A DNA stretch of 64,000 nucleotides from Chryseobacterium sp. (GCF_008014695.1 NZ_VOXE01000004.1:405167-469166); one strand, 5' to 3'. Positions 25,862 to 34,281 are shown, numbered from the stretch's first letter. Notes: a model not told the origin generated them from the letters alone. Program-made: numbers and translations.

Positions 25862-26896
25862 TTAAGACACCAGTAAACTGCAGCCGCGGATATCGGAATG
25901 ATCGATGCGGCCCAAAACCTGAAACTTTTTTTTCAAAAAAACGCTGTCAGTCTCAGCATCGTGAGAAATTTCAGAATCCACAAGGATTTTGCCCAGATCC
26001 TGGGTTGCAATAAAACTGCAGGAATGAATATTCGCCAGATCAATAATGTTGATGGCGCCGGTTCTTCCGTCTTCCACATACGAAAAAGGATCTTCCGTAT
26101 TTCGGACCAAAATGCGCATCCAATTTGGGCTTTCATACATATTATCGCCCAGAGAATACGCCTGTGAAAGCAGTTCGGTCATGGAATACTCGGAATAAAT
26201 CCGGTCGGTACCAAAACCGTTTTGAAGAATTTTCAGGAGTTCATCTTTCGTCATTTCCTCCTTTCGGCCTTTCATGCCGCCGGTTTCAATGATCGTGAGA
26301 TTTTCCGAAAATTGCAGCGTCTGACTTTCTACTGAAGATGAATCCAGAAAATCCAGAAGCGCAAATGAAACGCCGAACAGGATTACCTTTCTATTTTCTG
26401 CTGAAAGTTTATTTAAAAGTTCTTGTAATTCTGCGTGGTTATAAAGAAAATAACCGTTTTCCGGTTTTCCCGATTTCTTCATAAGAAAATCAACCATATA
26501 AATCAGGGATGAATGCTGTTTTTCGAGATAACTCGGCAAAAGTCCGAGGAAGATATAGTCTTCCGGATTTCCGATAAACTGTCTGAAACCTTTTAAAATA
26601 CTATGCTGATAGAGATTTTCGTCGGCAATCCAATGTTTGGAAAGGTTCTTCTGAGTCGTTCCAGAACTTTGGAAATACAGATCAGTCCTGAAGTTTTGAT
26701 CTAAAATCTGGTGGTTTTTGAACATTTCAATCGGCAGGAAAGGAATTTTATTGATTTCCTGAATTGTGGACGGATCAATGTTCAGATAGTCAACAAATTT
26801 GTGGTAGACCTCCACATTCTCGTACTGATAGCGGAAAGTTTCCAGACATTTCTGTTGGAATTGCATTTCCGTGTTTATCTGAAAAATGTTAAGCAT
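25862..26896 (-). CDS. LuxE-like acyl-protein synthetase / acyltransferase
   Basis: A 344-residue ANL-superfamily protein of the LuxE/acyl-protein synthetase type. It shows the adenylation P-loop-like YFQSSGTTQKNL (about 80-90), the motif IIETGGMKGRKEEMT (about 202) and the EYSMTE core (about 233-240). LuxE enzymes activate a carboxylate with ATP and hold the acyl group; short members without the C-terminal ANL domain occur in Bacteroidota envelope and pigment loci. ATG 26896 overlaps the end of lpxH by 8 bases, so the two are co-translated. The substrate is unknown; a link to lipid A is possible but unproven. Confidence 0.8.
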   Translation of the reverse strand: MLNIFQINTEMQFQQKCLETFRYQYENVEVYHKFVDYLNIDPSTIQEINKIPFLPIEMFKNHQILDQNFRTDLYFQSSGTTQKNLSKHWIADENLYQHSILKGFRQFIGNPEDYIFLGLLPSYLEKQHSSLIYMVDFLMKKSGKPENGYFLYNHAELQELLNKLSAENRKVILFGVSFALLDFLDSSSVESQTLQFSENLTIIETGGMKGRKEEMTKDELLKILQNGFGTDRIYSEYSMTELLSQAYSLGDNMYESPNWMRILVRNTEDPFSYVEDGRTGAINIIDLANIHSCSFIATQDLGKILVDSEISHDAETDSVFLKKKFQVLGRIDHSDIRGCSLLVS

Positions 26897-27674
26897 TGGT
26901 ATCAACTTTAATTGGATTTTCAAAAGTTTTCAGCTCAAAATCAAGTTGAAATTCACCGTACGTAAAATAAGAAATCCAGTCGCCAAGGTTAATGTATTTG
27001 GAATTTCCTTCCAGATCAAGAACCATCGGAAGATGGCGGTGACCGTAAACGAAATAATCTATCTTTTCTGTCTTAAGTTTTTCTTTGGAGTAGATGATGA
27101 GAAATTCCTTGTCTTCGCCCAGAAACTCTTTGTCTTCTTCTCCGGAAATCATTTTGTTTTTTTGGGAAAAATACAGCGCTACTTTCATGGCGATATCAGG
27201 GTGAAGCCATTTGAAACCCCATTGTGCCACAGGATTCGTAAAAAGCTTTTTCATCCTTTTATACCCTTTGTCGCCCGGACCGAGTCCGTCGCCATGCGCC
27301 AGAAGAAAGTTTTTTCCGTTGATTTCAAAGTACTGCTTATCGAAAAATACCGTGCAGCCAATTTCATCTTCAAAATAATTTTTCATCCACAGATCATGGT
27401 TGCCGACAAACATATAGAGTTCAATTCCGGAATCTTTGAGCTCCGCAAGTTTCCCCAGAACACGGACGTATCCTTTCGGAATTACGTGGTTCCACTCATG
27501 CCAGAAATCAAAAAGATCACCCATAAGAAATAAAACCTGGGCATCAGATTTTATCCCGTCGAGCCAGCGGATGAATTTCTCTTCCCGAACCTTGCTATCC
27601 TTTGGATTCGGAGCCCCAAAATGCTGATCGGAAGCGAAATATATTTTTTTACCCTCTTCTAAACTTATTTTCAT
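26889..27674 (-). CDS. lpxH: UDP-2,3-diacylglucosamine diphosphatase (LpxH type)
   Basis: A 261-residue calcineurin-like phosphoesterase. Metal-site motifs are in order: SDQHFG (15-20), GDLFDFW, GNHDLW, HGDG and YGHRHLP. LpxH hydrolyses UDP-2,3-diacylglucosamine to lipid X and UMP, the fourth step of lipid A synthesis, at the inner face of the membrane. Length and the GDLFDFW form fit LpxH better than generic phosphoesterases. It overlaps the LuxE-like gene downstream. No TAnnTTTG box is evident right before its start. Confidence 0.88.
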   Translation of the reverse strand: MKISLEEGKKIYFASDQHFGAPNPKDSKVREEKFIRWLDGIKSDAQVLFLMGDLFDFWHEWNHVIPKGYVRVLGKLAELKDSGIELYMFVGNHDLWMKNYFEDEIGCTVFFDKQYFEINGKNFLLAHGDGLGPGDKGYKRMKKLFTNPVAQWGFKWLHPDIAMKVALYFSQKNKMISGEEDKEFLGEDKEFLIIYSKEKLKTEKIDYFVYGHRHLPMVLDLEGNSKYINLGDWISYFTYGEFQLDFELKTFENPIKVDTNA

Positions 27675-27754
27675 TTTTCAAACACAAATTTCACAAATGT
27701 TCCACACAAGTAACAACTATTTTAGGCGATTTTAAGTCACAATCTGCATTTAAA

Positions 27755-28198
27755 TTAATTTTCTTCAGCAAACCATTCACCATAGGAATTTTCGGTTTCG
27801 TGGAGTTTCAAATAGGCTAGAGACACCTCGCCGGGAAGTTTGTTTTTTATTTTTTCGGCGATTTCGTACAGCATGTTTTCGCAGGTCGGCTGGTAACTGC
27901 AGAAAATCACTTTATGACCTTTCTGCTCGAGATCTTCACCCAGTTCTTTGTGTGGAGAAACCGCGTTTATCAAAACCGCGTGATCCCAAAGATCAATAAT
28001 TTCTGATTTCACGATTTTCTTGATGTCGCCAAAATCCACTACCATTCCGTTTTTGGGTTGATCCAGATCGTTGATGGGATTTCCTTTTACGGTCACGAAA
28101 AGTTTATAGGAATGTCCGTGCATATTTTTACACTTTCCGTCGTAATTATAGAGAACATGAGCGGTTTCGAAAGTAAAAATCTTGGTAATGCGTATCAT
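27755..28198 (-). CDS. queD: 6-carboxytetrahydropterin synthase
   Basis: A 147-residue 6-pyruvoyl-tetrahydropterin synthase fold enzyme: FETAHVLYNYDGKCKNMHGH carries the zinc His residues and the catalytic Cys (near 24), with another zinc His in the HGHSY motif, and CENMLYEIAEKIK and KLHETENSYGEW near the end. QueD makes 6-carboxy-tetrahydropterin for queuosine. The other queuosine genes are not in the window. Only CACC separates a perfect TATCTTTG box from the ATG, so the mRNA is likely leaderless. Confidence 0.9.
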   Translation of the reverse strand: MIRITKIFTFETAHVLYNYDGKCKNMHGHSYKLFVTVKGNPINDLDQPKNGMVVDFGDIKKIVKSEIIDLWDHAVLINAVSPHKELGEDLEQKGHKVIFCSYQPTCENMLYEIAEKIKNKLPGEVSLAYLKLHETENSYGEWFAEEN

Positions 28199-28202
28199 GG
28201 TG

Positions 28203-28210
28203 CAAAGATA
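28203..28210 (-). promoter_or_regulatory. -7 box TATCTTTG directly before queD ATG
   Basis: Minus-strand TATCTTTG, four bases (CACC) before the ATG; predicts a 0-2 base leader. Confidence 0.55.
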
Positions 28211-28298
28211 ATGTTTTTTTAAAGCCGAGTGCTTTCGAAGGACAGTCTCAAACCAATGTAATTTTAAAAATATGATGTAATTTTATACAAACAAAATC

Positions 28299-28949
28299 AT
28301 GTTTCTGGATCTTATCTTCCCGAACCGCTGCCTGGAATGCAACCGAATCATCAGTGCTGACGAACTGGTCTGTGCACTTTGTGTTGAGCAAGTTCATTTT
28401 ACCCATCACGATTTCTGCGAAAATAATTTACTAACAGAATCCTGCAGACTTCAGTTTCCGGTAGAACATGCTTTTGCGCTGATGCAGTTTGAAGAAGAAA
28501 GTTTGAGCCGCAAGATCGTTCATCAGCTGAAATACGGAAAACGCGAAAAAGTGGGAAAAATACTGGCAAATTGGGTTTCAGAAAGAATTGATTTCAGAGA
28601 AAGCAAACCGGATTTGATGGTTACAGTGCCGCTCCATCCTAAAAAACTCAGGGAAAGAGGTTATAACCAGCTTCATCTTTTTACAGAGACGCTGTCGGCG
28701 AATTTTAAGATACCCTTTGATCATCATCTAATCAAAAGAAATTTTTACCGTAAAGCACAGGCGAAAAGAGCTAAATTGGAGCGTGCAGAAACAGATTACC
28801 TGTTTTCAGTGACAAAACCCGTTTCCGGAAAACACATTATGATCATCGATGACGTTTTCACCACCGGCAATACGATGAGTTCCGTTGCGTGGGAACTTCT
28901 GAAAGCCGGAGAAAATAAAATTTCGGTGTTGGTAATGGCGCTGGATTAA
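28299..28949 (+). CDS. ComF family phosphoribosyltransferase-like protein
   Basis: A 216-residue protein with an N-terminal Cys4 zinc finger (CLECNRIISADELVCALC, about 10-27) and a C-terminal PRTase domain with the PRPP loop IMIIDDVFTTGNTMS (about 184-198). ComF proteins are involved in DNA uptake in naturally competent bacteria, but many hosts are not known to be competent and the role here is unknown. It ends only 5 bases before the convergent upp gene. Confidence 0.9.
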   Translation: MFLDLIFPNRCLECNRIISADELVCALCVEQVHFTHHDFCENNLLTESCRLQFPVEHAFALMQFEEESLSRKIVHQLKYGKREKVGKILANWVSERIDFRESKPDLMVTVPLHPKKLRERGYNQLHLFTETLSANFKIPFDHHLIKRNFYRKAQAKRAKLERAETDYLFSVTKPVSGKHIMIIDDVFTTGNTMSSVAWELLKAGENKISVLVMALD

Positions 28950-28954
28950 GGAGC

Positions 28955-29605
28955 TTACCGCTGAAGTTTTTCGCCGTAACTGAGATCTCCTGCATCGCCC
29001 AACCCCGGACTGATATAGCCTTTTGACGTCAGATTTTCATCAATGACTCCAACCCAAATTTTGGCTTCAGGATAGGCAGCCCGTATTGTTTCTACCCCCT
29101 GCCGGGAAGCTATTGCGGCGACAATGTGAAGTTGAGTGGGTTTTCCATGATTCAGCAGGTCTTTAATGGCCTCAATCAGACTTGCGCCGGTCGCCAACAT
29201 CGGGTCCGCAACAATTAAAGGTCGTCCGTCGATATTCGGACATGTTAAATAATCCTGTTTGATGGAGAAATAGTCGTTTGCGTCGTGCTGTCTGTACGCT
29301 GCCACAAAACCGCAGTCTGCTTTATCGAGATAGTTTAAAATTCCCTGAAACAACGGAACCCCAGCTCTTAAAATCGTTGTAATAACCGGCTGAACGGCAA
29401 TTTCCTTTACTTTCAGTTTGTCAAGAGGTGTCGTAATTTCAATTTCTTTCTGTTCCAGGCCTTTGCTGATCTCGAAAGCGGCAATCTCGCCGATTCTTTC
29501 CATATTTCTGCGGAACTTCATGCGGTCGTTCTGCAGTTCTACATTTCGAAGTTCGTTGATCCAGGTATTGATCAGGGAAAAATTATCAGATAAAACGGTA
29601 ATCAT
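28955..29605 (-). CDS. upp: Uracil phosphoribosyltransferase
   Basis: A 216-residue PRTase with the PRPP loop RPLIVADPMLATGASL (about 128-143) and the uracil-binding C-terminus KGYISPGLGDAGDLSYGEK. It makes UMP from uracil and PRPP. The frame is open 35 codons further upstream, through the der terminator hairpin, so ATG 29605 (MITVLSDNFSLINTW) is the correct start. Its 3' end is 5 bases from the end of comF. Confidence 0.93.
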   Translation of the reverse strand: MITVLSDNFSLINTWINELRNVELQNDRMKFRRNMERIGEIAAFEISKGLEQKEIEITTPLDKLKVKEIAVQPVITTILRAGVPLFQGILNYLDKADCGFVAAYRQHDANDYFSIKQDYLTCPNIDGRPLIVADPMLATGASLIEAIKDLLNHGKPTQLHIVAAIASRQGVETIRAAYPEAKIWVGVIDENLTSKGYISPGLGDAGDLSYGEKLQR

Positions 29606-29644
29606 AGCAGTTAATATGAGGCAAAGTTCGTTAAAAAAATATTT

Positions 29645-29678
29645 CAAAAAAAAGCCTTTCAGAAAAATCTGAAAGGCT
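29645..29678 (-). terminator. Intrinsic terminator of der
   Basis: AGCCTTTCAG/CTGAAAGGCT hairpin (10 bp, loop of 6) followed on the minus strand by eight T. It separates der from upp. Confidence 0.9.
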
Positions 29679-29684
29679 GATGTT

Positions 29685-30995
29685 TTATTTCTGGCGGAAG
29701 TAGACTTCAATCGGTACTCCGGTAAAGCCGAACTGCTTGCGCAGCTGGTTTTCGGTAAACCTTTTGTACGCTTCCTTCACATACTGCGGAAGGTTGCAGA
29801 AGAATACAAACTGCGGACTCGGAGTCGGGAGCTGGACGCAGTATTTTATTTTCACATATTTCCCTTTAATTGCAGGCGGCGGCGTGTGTTCGAAAACCGG
29901 AAGCATTACTTCGTTCAGTTTTGAGGTCTTGATTTTCTTAGCCCTGTTTTCATAGACTTCCATTGCCACTTCTACCGATTTCAGAATTCTCTGTTTCGTT
30001 AAAGCGGAGATGAAAAGAATCGGAATATCGGTAAACTGTCCGATTTTATCTTTGATCTGATTTTCGAAATCACGGGTGGTATTGGTGTGTTTATCTTCAA
30101 CCAAATCCCACTTGTTCACCACGATTACAATGCCTTTTCTGTTTTTCTGTGCCAAACCGAAAATATTCATGTCCTGAGATTCCCAACCCAAAGTGGCATC
30201 CACCATAATGATGACCACATCTGAATATTCGATGGAACGGATGGAACGCATCACGGAATAAAATTCAAGATCTTCCTTTACTTTGGCTTTACGGCGCATT
30301 CCCGCTGTATCGACCAAAACAAATTCATGTCCGAACTTATTGTACAACGTCTGAATGGAATCTCTTGTAGTTCCCGCAACATCGGTTACGATATTTTGTT
30401 CTTTATCAAGAAGCGCGTTGGTTAAAGTAGATTTCCCCACATTCGGTCTTCCAGCGATCGTAATTTTTGGCAGGCCTTCAAAAGGATCTTTATAATCGGT
30501 TGTAGGGAATTCATTTACGATATCATCCAGCAATTCTCCTGTTCCGGAACCGGTTGCCGAAGAAAGCGTGAAATATTTTTCGATTCCCAACTGGTAAAAT
30601 TCGGTGGCGGCAAGTTCTTCTTTTGCTGAATCCACTTTGTTGATGGTTACATAAATGGGTTTGTTGGAACGGCGAAGCATTTCGAAAATTTCCTGGTCGG
30701 TATCAGTCAGGCCTTCTTCCACATTCAGCATGAAAATAATAGAGGTAGCCTCATCGATGGCGAGCTGAACCTGTTTTGAAATTTCTTCCTGAAAGACATC
30801 TTCGGTATTTACTTCATAGCCACCGGTATCAATCACGGTGAATTCCACACCATTCCAGTCGGATTTGCCGTAATGGCGGTCTCTTGTAACCCCTGAAGTG
30901 GAGTCTACAATGGCTTCTCTTCTTTCGAGAAAACGGTTAAAAAGGGTCGATTTTCCTACGTTGGGGCGCCCAACGATTGCAACGATATTGCTCAT
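29685..30995 (-). CDS. der: GTPase Der (EngA), ribosome biogenesis
   Basis: A 436-residue protein with tandem GTPase domains: GRPNVGKSTLFN, DTGGYE and NKVD in the first; GRPNVGKSTLTN, DTAGMRRK and NKWD in the second; and a C-terminal KH-like domain ending GVPIEVYFRQK. Der is essential for 50S ribosome assembly. ATG 30995 (MSNIVAIVGR) is preferred to the TTG one codon upstream. A TAnnTTTG box lies 66 bases upstream. Confidence 0.97.
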   Translation of the reverse strand: MSNIVAIVGRPNVGKSTLFNRFLERREAIVDSTSGVTRDRHYGKSDWNGVEFTVIDTGGYEVNTEDVFQEEISKQVQLAIDEATSIIFMLNVEEGLTDTDQEIFEMLRRSNKPIYVTINKVDSAKEELAATEFYQLGIEKYFTLSSATGSGTGELLDDIVNEFPTTDYKDPFEGLPKITIAGRPNVGKSTLTNALLDKEQNIVTDVAGTTRDSIQTLYNKFGHEFVLVDTAGMRRKAKVKEDLEFYSVMRSIRSIEYSDVVIIMVDATLGWESQDMNIFGLAQKNRKGIVIVVNKWDLVEDKHTNTTRDFENQIKDKIGQFTDIPILFISALTKQRILKSVEVAMEVYENRAKKIKTSKLNEVMLPVFEHTPPPAIKGKYVKIKYCVQLPTPSPQFVFFCNLPQYVKEAYKRFTENQLRKQFGFTGVPIEVYFRQK

Positions 30996-31060
30996 CAAAT
31001 TTTGTTTAATAATGTAATTATTAATGGGTTACTTCAACTTTTGAAGCCCAAAAATTTTTG

Positions 31061-31068
31061 CAAAGATA
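31061..31068 (-). promoter_or_regulatory. -7 box TATCTTTG upstream of der
   Basis: Minus-strand TATCTTTG, 66 bases before the der ATG. Confidence 0.45.
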
Positions 31069-31173
31069 GGCTTTTTGCCGCAAACTAAACCGGTTACTTA
31101 TGGAAAGGCGAAATGAGCCACAAAATTACCTTTGGATCGCTTAAATTTTGTAAATTCACCTGAAATTTCAAAT

Positions 31174-31659
31174 ATGAAAAAAGTCTTAGTTGTTCTGTTG
31201 GTTATTTTCGTGATTATTCAGTTTTTCCGAATCGATAAAACAAATCCGCCAAGCACTCCAAAAATGGATTTTTTGACCATTAAAAACACGCCGCAGAGCA
31301 CTGCCAAGCTCATCAGAGCAGGCTGTTACGACTGTCACAGCAACGAATCCAAATATCCGTGGTATTCTAATGTTCAGCCTCTTGCCTGGTTTCTGCAGAA
31401 TCATATTGAAGAAGGCAGAAGCCATCTTAATTTTTCCACTTTCGCCACATATGAACCCAAGAGACAGGCTCATAAACTCGATGAAGCGGTGGAAATGCTG
31501 GAGAAAAGGGAAATGCCGCTGGAATCTTATGTTCTTGGGCATCCTGAAGCCAAATTTACCGACGCACAGTATGCTGAAATGATATCTTATTTCAAAAAAC
31601 TTGCAACAGAAACCAGAATGGCCAATAATCTACCTGTTGAACAAAGCGAAAAAGATTAA
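31174..31659 (+). CDS. Haem-binding domain (haem_bd) protein
   Basis: A 161-residue protein with an N-terminal membrane anchor (VLVVLLVIFVIIQFF, 4-18) and a periplasmic haem_bd domain with the CxxCH motif in GCYDCHSNESKYPWYSN (about 49-65). A second conserved stretch is REMPLESYVLGHPEAKFT. These proteins are predicted periplasmic cytochrome-like domains; the partner is unknown. ATG 31174 is chosen because it places the anchor at the N-terminus. The DCC gene starts immediately after the stop. Confidence 0.88.
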   Translation: MKKVLVVLLVIFVIIQFFRIDKTNPPSTPKMDFLTIKNTPQSTAKLIRAGCYDCHSNESKYPWYSNVQPLAWFLQNHIEEGRSHLNFSTFATYEPKRQAHKLDEAVEMLEKREMPLESYVLGHPEAKFTDAQYAEMISYFKKLATETRMANNLPVEQSEKD

Positions 31660-31660
31660 A

Positions 31661-32074
31661 TTGACAGATCTTTCGAAATATTATATCTTTTTTGACGGCG
31701 ACTGCGGTTTCTGCAATCAGTGGGTACAGTGGATCCTTGAAAAAGATAAAAAAGACGAATTTCTTTTTTCTGCACTTCAGTCAGATTTCGGACAACAGTT
31801 CCTGAAAGAGAGAGGACTGGAGCAAAAGCAGTTCAACACTCTATATTTGTGGAAGCCTGATTCTTATTATTTGGTAAAATCGGAAGCGGTATTAAAAATC
31901 GCGAAGATTTTAGGAGGTACCTGCGGTTTTTTAGCAAAACTGAATATTTTCCCGAGGTTTTTCTCGGATCAGATTTATGATTTGGTAGCAAAGAACAGAA
32001 AACAAATTTCCCCTGAAACATGCAGACTCCCTACCGAGCAGGAAAGACACAAATTTATAGAAAAAGGCTCTTGA
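31661..32074 (+). CDS. DCC family thiol-disulfide oxidoreductase
   Basis: A protein of about 138 residues with the family motif DGDCGFCNQWVQWIL (DxxCxxC near residues 12-18) in a thioredoxin-like fold. The most sensible start is TTG 31661, one base after the stop of the haem-binding gene; no ATG lies between that stop and the motif, and the upstream in-frame TTG at 31601 would overlap the neighbour by 59 bases. A redox partner of the haem-binding protein is possible but not shown. Confidence 0.85.
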   Translation: MTDLSKYYIFFDGDCGFCNQWVQWILEKDKKDEFLFSALQSDFGQQFLKERGLEQKQFNTLYLWKPDSYYLVKSEAVLKIAKILGGTCGFLAKLNIFPRFFSDQIYDLVAKNRKQISPETCRLPTEQERHKFIEKGS

Positions 32075-32109
32075 ATTAAAAAATATTTAAATTTAATGCA
32101 GTAACTCTT

Positions 32110-32138
32110 TTTCGGCGGCGGCTTCGCCGCCGCCGAAA
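32110..32138. repeat. Perfect GC-rich hairpin downstream of the DCC gene
   Basis: A 12-bp perfect stem (TTTCGGCGGCGG with CCGCCGCCGAAA) around loop CTTCG. It is far richer in GC than its surroundings. No T-run follows on either strand, so it is not a standard intrinsic terminator. A REP-like element or mRNA 3' stabiliser is possible. Confidence 0.6.
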
Positions 32139-32210
32139 TTCCAAACAAAAACAAATTCTTACAACACCCTGCACGGAATTCACCTTCCGGAAAAATCCAA
32201 CCCAAAATCT

Positions 32211-32218
32211 TATATTTG
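32211..32218 (+). promoter_or_regulatory. -7 box TATATTTG directly before DUF4290 ATG
   Basis: TATATTTG is separated from the ATG at 32224 by CAGCT only; predicts a 0-2 base leader. Confidence 0.55.
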
Positions 32219-32223
32219 CAGCT

Positions 32224-32883
32224 ATGGAATACAACACCGACAGAAATCATCTCAATTTACCGGAATACGGAAGAATCATACAGAAACTCGTGGAACACTG
32301 CAAAGAACTTGCAACAAAAGAAGAACGCAATGAAATGGCCAAAGGCATCATCGATTTCATGGGCCAGAGAAATCCCCAGTTGCGCGACGAGGAAAACTAC
32401 AAACATAAACTTTGGGACCATCTTTTCATCCTTTCGAACTATGATCTGGATGTAGATGCTCCCTATCCATTCCCTACCATAGAAGAACTTAGAGAAAAGC
32501 CGAAGCGAATGGAATATCCGAAACTTCAAGGTGACTACAAATTTTACGGGAAAAGCATCCTTCAGCTCATCGATATGGCCATAGAACTCGAAGAAGGCGA
32601 TGAAAAAGATGCACTTATTCAGGTGATTGCCAATAACATGAAAAAATCCTACAATGTTTATAACAAGGAACACGTGCAGGACGACGTTATTTTCAGACAT
32701 TTAAAGGAACTGTCCGGAGAAAGACTCGATTTAACAGGCATTGATTCGCTGGATAAAAGCAAAATCTACTATTCTGCCAACAGAAACACCAAAAACAACG
32801 GTAGAAACCAGAGCAGCAGTCAGAATAATCCACAGAATAAAAGACGCAATTACAACAGCAACCCAAAAAACAGAAATAAGTAA
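32224..32883 (+). CDS. DUF4290 family protein
   Basis: A 219-residue soluble protein of the Bacteroidota-specific DUF4290 family: MEYNTDRNHLNLPEYGR at the start, MAKGIIDFMGQRNPQLRD near 40 and KLWDHLFILSNYDLDVDAPY near 61-80. The last 35 residues are a low-complexity Asn/Lys/Arg/Gln tail. Function unknown. It is 2 bases from murA, so the pair forms an operon, which is consistent with a role linked to cell-wall precursor synthesis. It appears to be leaderless. Confidence 0.9.
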   Translation: MEYNTDRNHLNLPEYGRIIQKLVEHCKELATKEERNEMAKGIIDFMGQRNPQLRDEENYKHKLWDHLFILSNYDLDVDAPYPFPTIEELREKPKRMEYPKLQGDYKFYGKSILQLIDMAIELEEGDEKDALIQVIANNMKKSYNVYNKEHVQDDVIFRHLKELSGERLDLTGIDSLDKSKIYYSANRNTKNNGRNQSSSQNNPQNKRRNYNSNPKNRNK

Positions 32884-32885
32884 TA

Positions 32886-34193
32886 ATGAGCGGTTCATTT
32901 CAGATAAGAGGCGGAAAACAGTTACACGGAGAAATCACTCCGCAGGGTGCAAAAAATGAGGCGCTTCAGATTTTATGTGCGGTCCTTTTAACCGACCATG
33001 AAGTCCGGATAAAGAACATTCCCGATATTCAGGACGTCAACAGGCTGATTGAAATCCTGGGCGATTTCGGTGTTAAAGTCACCAAAAACGCTCACGGCGA
33101 TTACACGTTCAAAGCCGATGAAATTAATTTCGAGTACATAAAATCGGATGATTTTAAAGAAGACGGCTCAAAACTCCGCGGTTCCATTATGCTTTTAGGT
33201 CCGATGCTTGCGCGGTTTGGAGAAGCATATATGCCAACTCCGGGTGGCGACAAAATCGGAAGAAGGCGTCTTGATACCCATTTTCACGGTTTCGTGGAAC
33301 TCGGCGCCGAATTTCAGTACGACGAAAACAAATTTTTCTATTCGTTGAAAGCAAAGGAACTTCGCGGAAAATACATTCTGCTCGATGAAGCTTCTGTCAC
33401 TGGAACCGCGAATATTGTAATGGCGGCTGTTTTAGCAAAAGGAACGACAAAAATTTACAATGCAGCCTGCGAACCTTATCTTCAGCAGCTTTGCGATATG
33501 CTCAACAGAATGGGCGCAAAAATTTCGGGAATCGGCTCCAATTTCTTAACGGTCGAAGGCGTTACCTCTTTGCAGGGCACCGAACATACGATGCTTCCGG
33601 ATATGGTGGAAATTGGCTCCTGGATTGGCCTTGCGGCGATGACGAAATCTGCAATGACCATTAAAAATGTGAACTGGAATCAACTAGGGGTCATTCCGAA
33701 CACGTTCAGGAAACTGGGAATTCAGCTGGAACAGAGTGGTGACGATATTATGATTCCTGCTCAGGAACAGTATAAAATTCAGAAATTTATCGACGGTTCT
33801 ATTCTTACCGTTTCTGATGCGCCCTGGCCGGGATTTACACCAGATTTACTTTCTATCATTCTCGTGGTGGCTACCCAGGCGAAAGGGACATTACTCGTTC
33901 ACCAGAAAATGTTTGAATCGCGTTTATTCTTTGTTGATAAACTCATTGATATGGGCGCGCAGATTATCCTTTGCGATCCACACCGCGCAACGGTGGTTGG
34001 TCTGAATCACGAATCGCCTCTTCGCGGGACGACGATGATATCGCCCGACATCAGGGCGGGAAATGCCCTGCTCATCGCAGCACTTTCTGCAGAAGGAAAA
34101 TCAGTCATTCATAATATCGAACAGATCGACCGCGGCTATGAAAATATCGACGGCCGACTGAAAGCTTTGGGAGCTGATATTGATAGAATTTAA
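32886..34193 (+). CDS. murA: UDP-N-acetylglucosamine 1-carboxyvinyltransferase
   Basis: A 435-residue EPT-family enzyme, the first committed step of peptidoglycan synthesis (PEP plus UDP-GlcNAc). Recognisable motifs: GAKNEALQILCA (21-32, with the catalytic-site Lys-Asn), the loop TPGGDKIGRRRLDTH (118-132), VTGTANIVMAA and RGGTT-like RGTTMISPDIRAG near 380. The loop residue that is Cys in E. coli (Cys115) is Asp122 here (codon 33249-33251); Cys-to-Asp is known to keep activity but give fosfomycin insensitivity. It is downstream of DUF4290 in the same operon. Confidence 0.96.
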   Translation: MSGSFQIRGGKQLHGEITPQGAKNEALQILCAVLLTDHEVRIKNIPDIQDVNRLIEILGDFGVKVTKNAHGDYTFKADEINFEYIKSDDFKEDGSKLRGSIMLLGPMLARFGEAYMPTPGGDKIGRRRLDTHFHGFVELGAEFQYDENKFFYSLKAKELRGKYILLDEASVTGTANIVMAAVLAKGTTKIYNAACEPYLQQLCDMLNRMGAKISGIGSNFLTVEGVTSLQGTEHTMLPDMVEIGSWIGLAAMTKSAMTIKNVNWNQLGVIPNTFRKLGIQLEQSGDDIMIPAQEQYKIQKFIDGSILTVSDAPWPGFTPDLLSIILVVATQAKGTLLVHQKMFESRLFFVDKLIDMGAQIILCDPHRATVVGLNHESPLRGTTMISPDIRAGNALLIAALSAEGKSVIHNIEQIDRGYENIDGRLKALGADIDRI

Positions 34194-34207
34194 TTATCAA
34201 TTTTTTT

Positions 34208-34240
34208 ATGAAGCCGGAGAAATTCTCCGGCTTCTTCATT
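34208..34240 (+). terminator. Terminator of the DUF4290-murA operon
   Basis: GAAGCCGGAG/CTCCGGCTTC hairpin (10 bp, loop AAATT) just after the murA stop; the following T-tract is interrupted (TTCATTTT). Confidence 0.75.
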
Positions 34241-34281
34241 TTACGTCAATAAATTCAGGTCAGACGCGCTCTTTTAAATGG

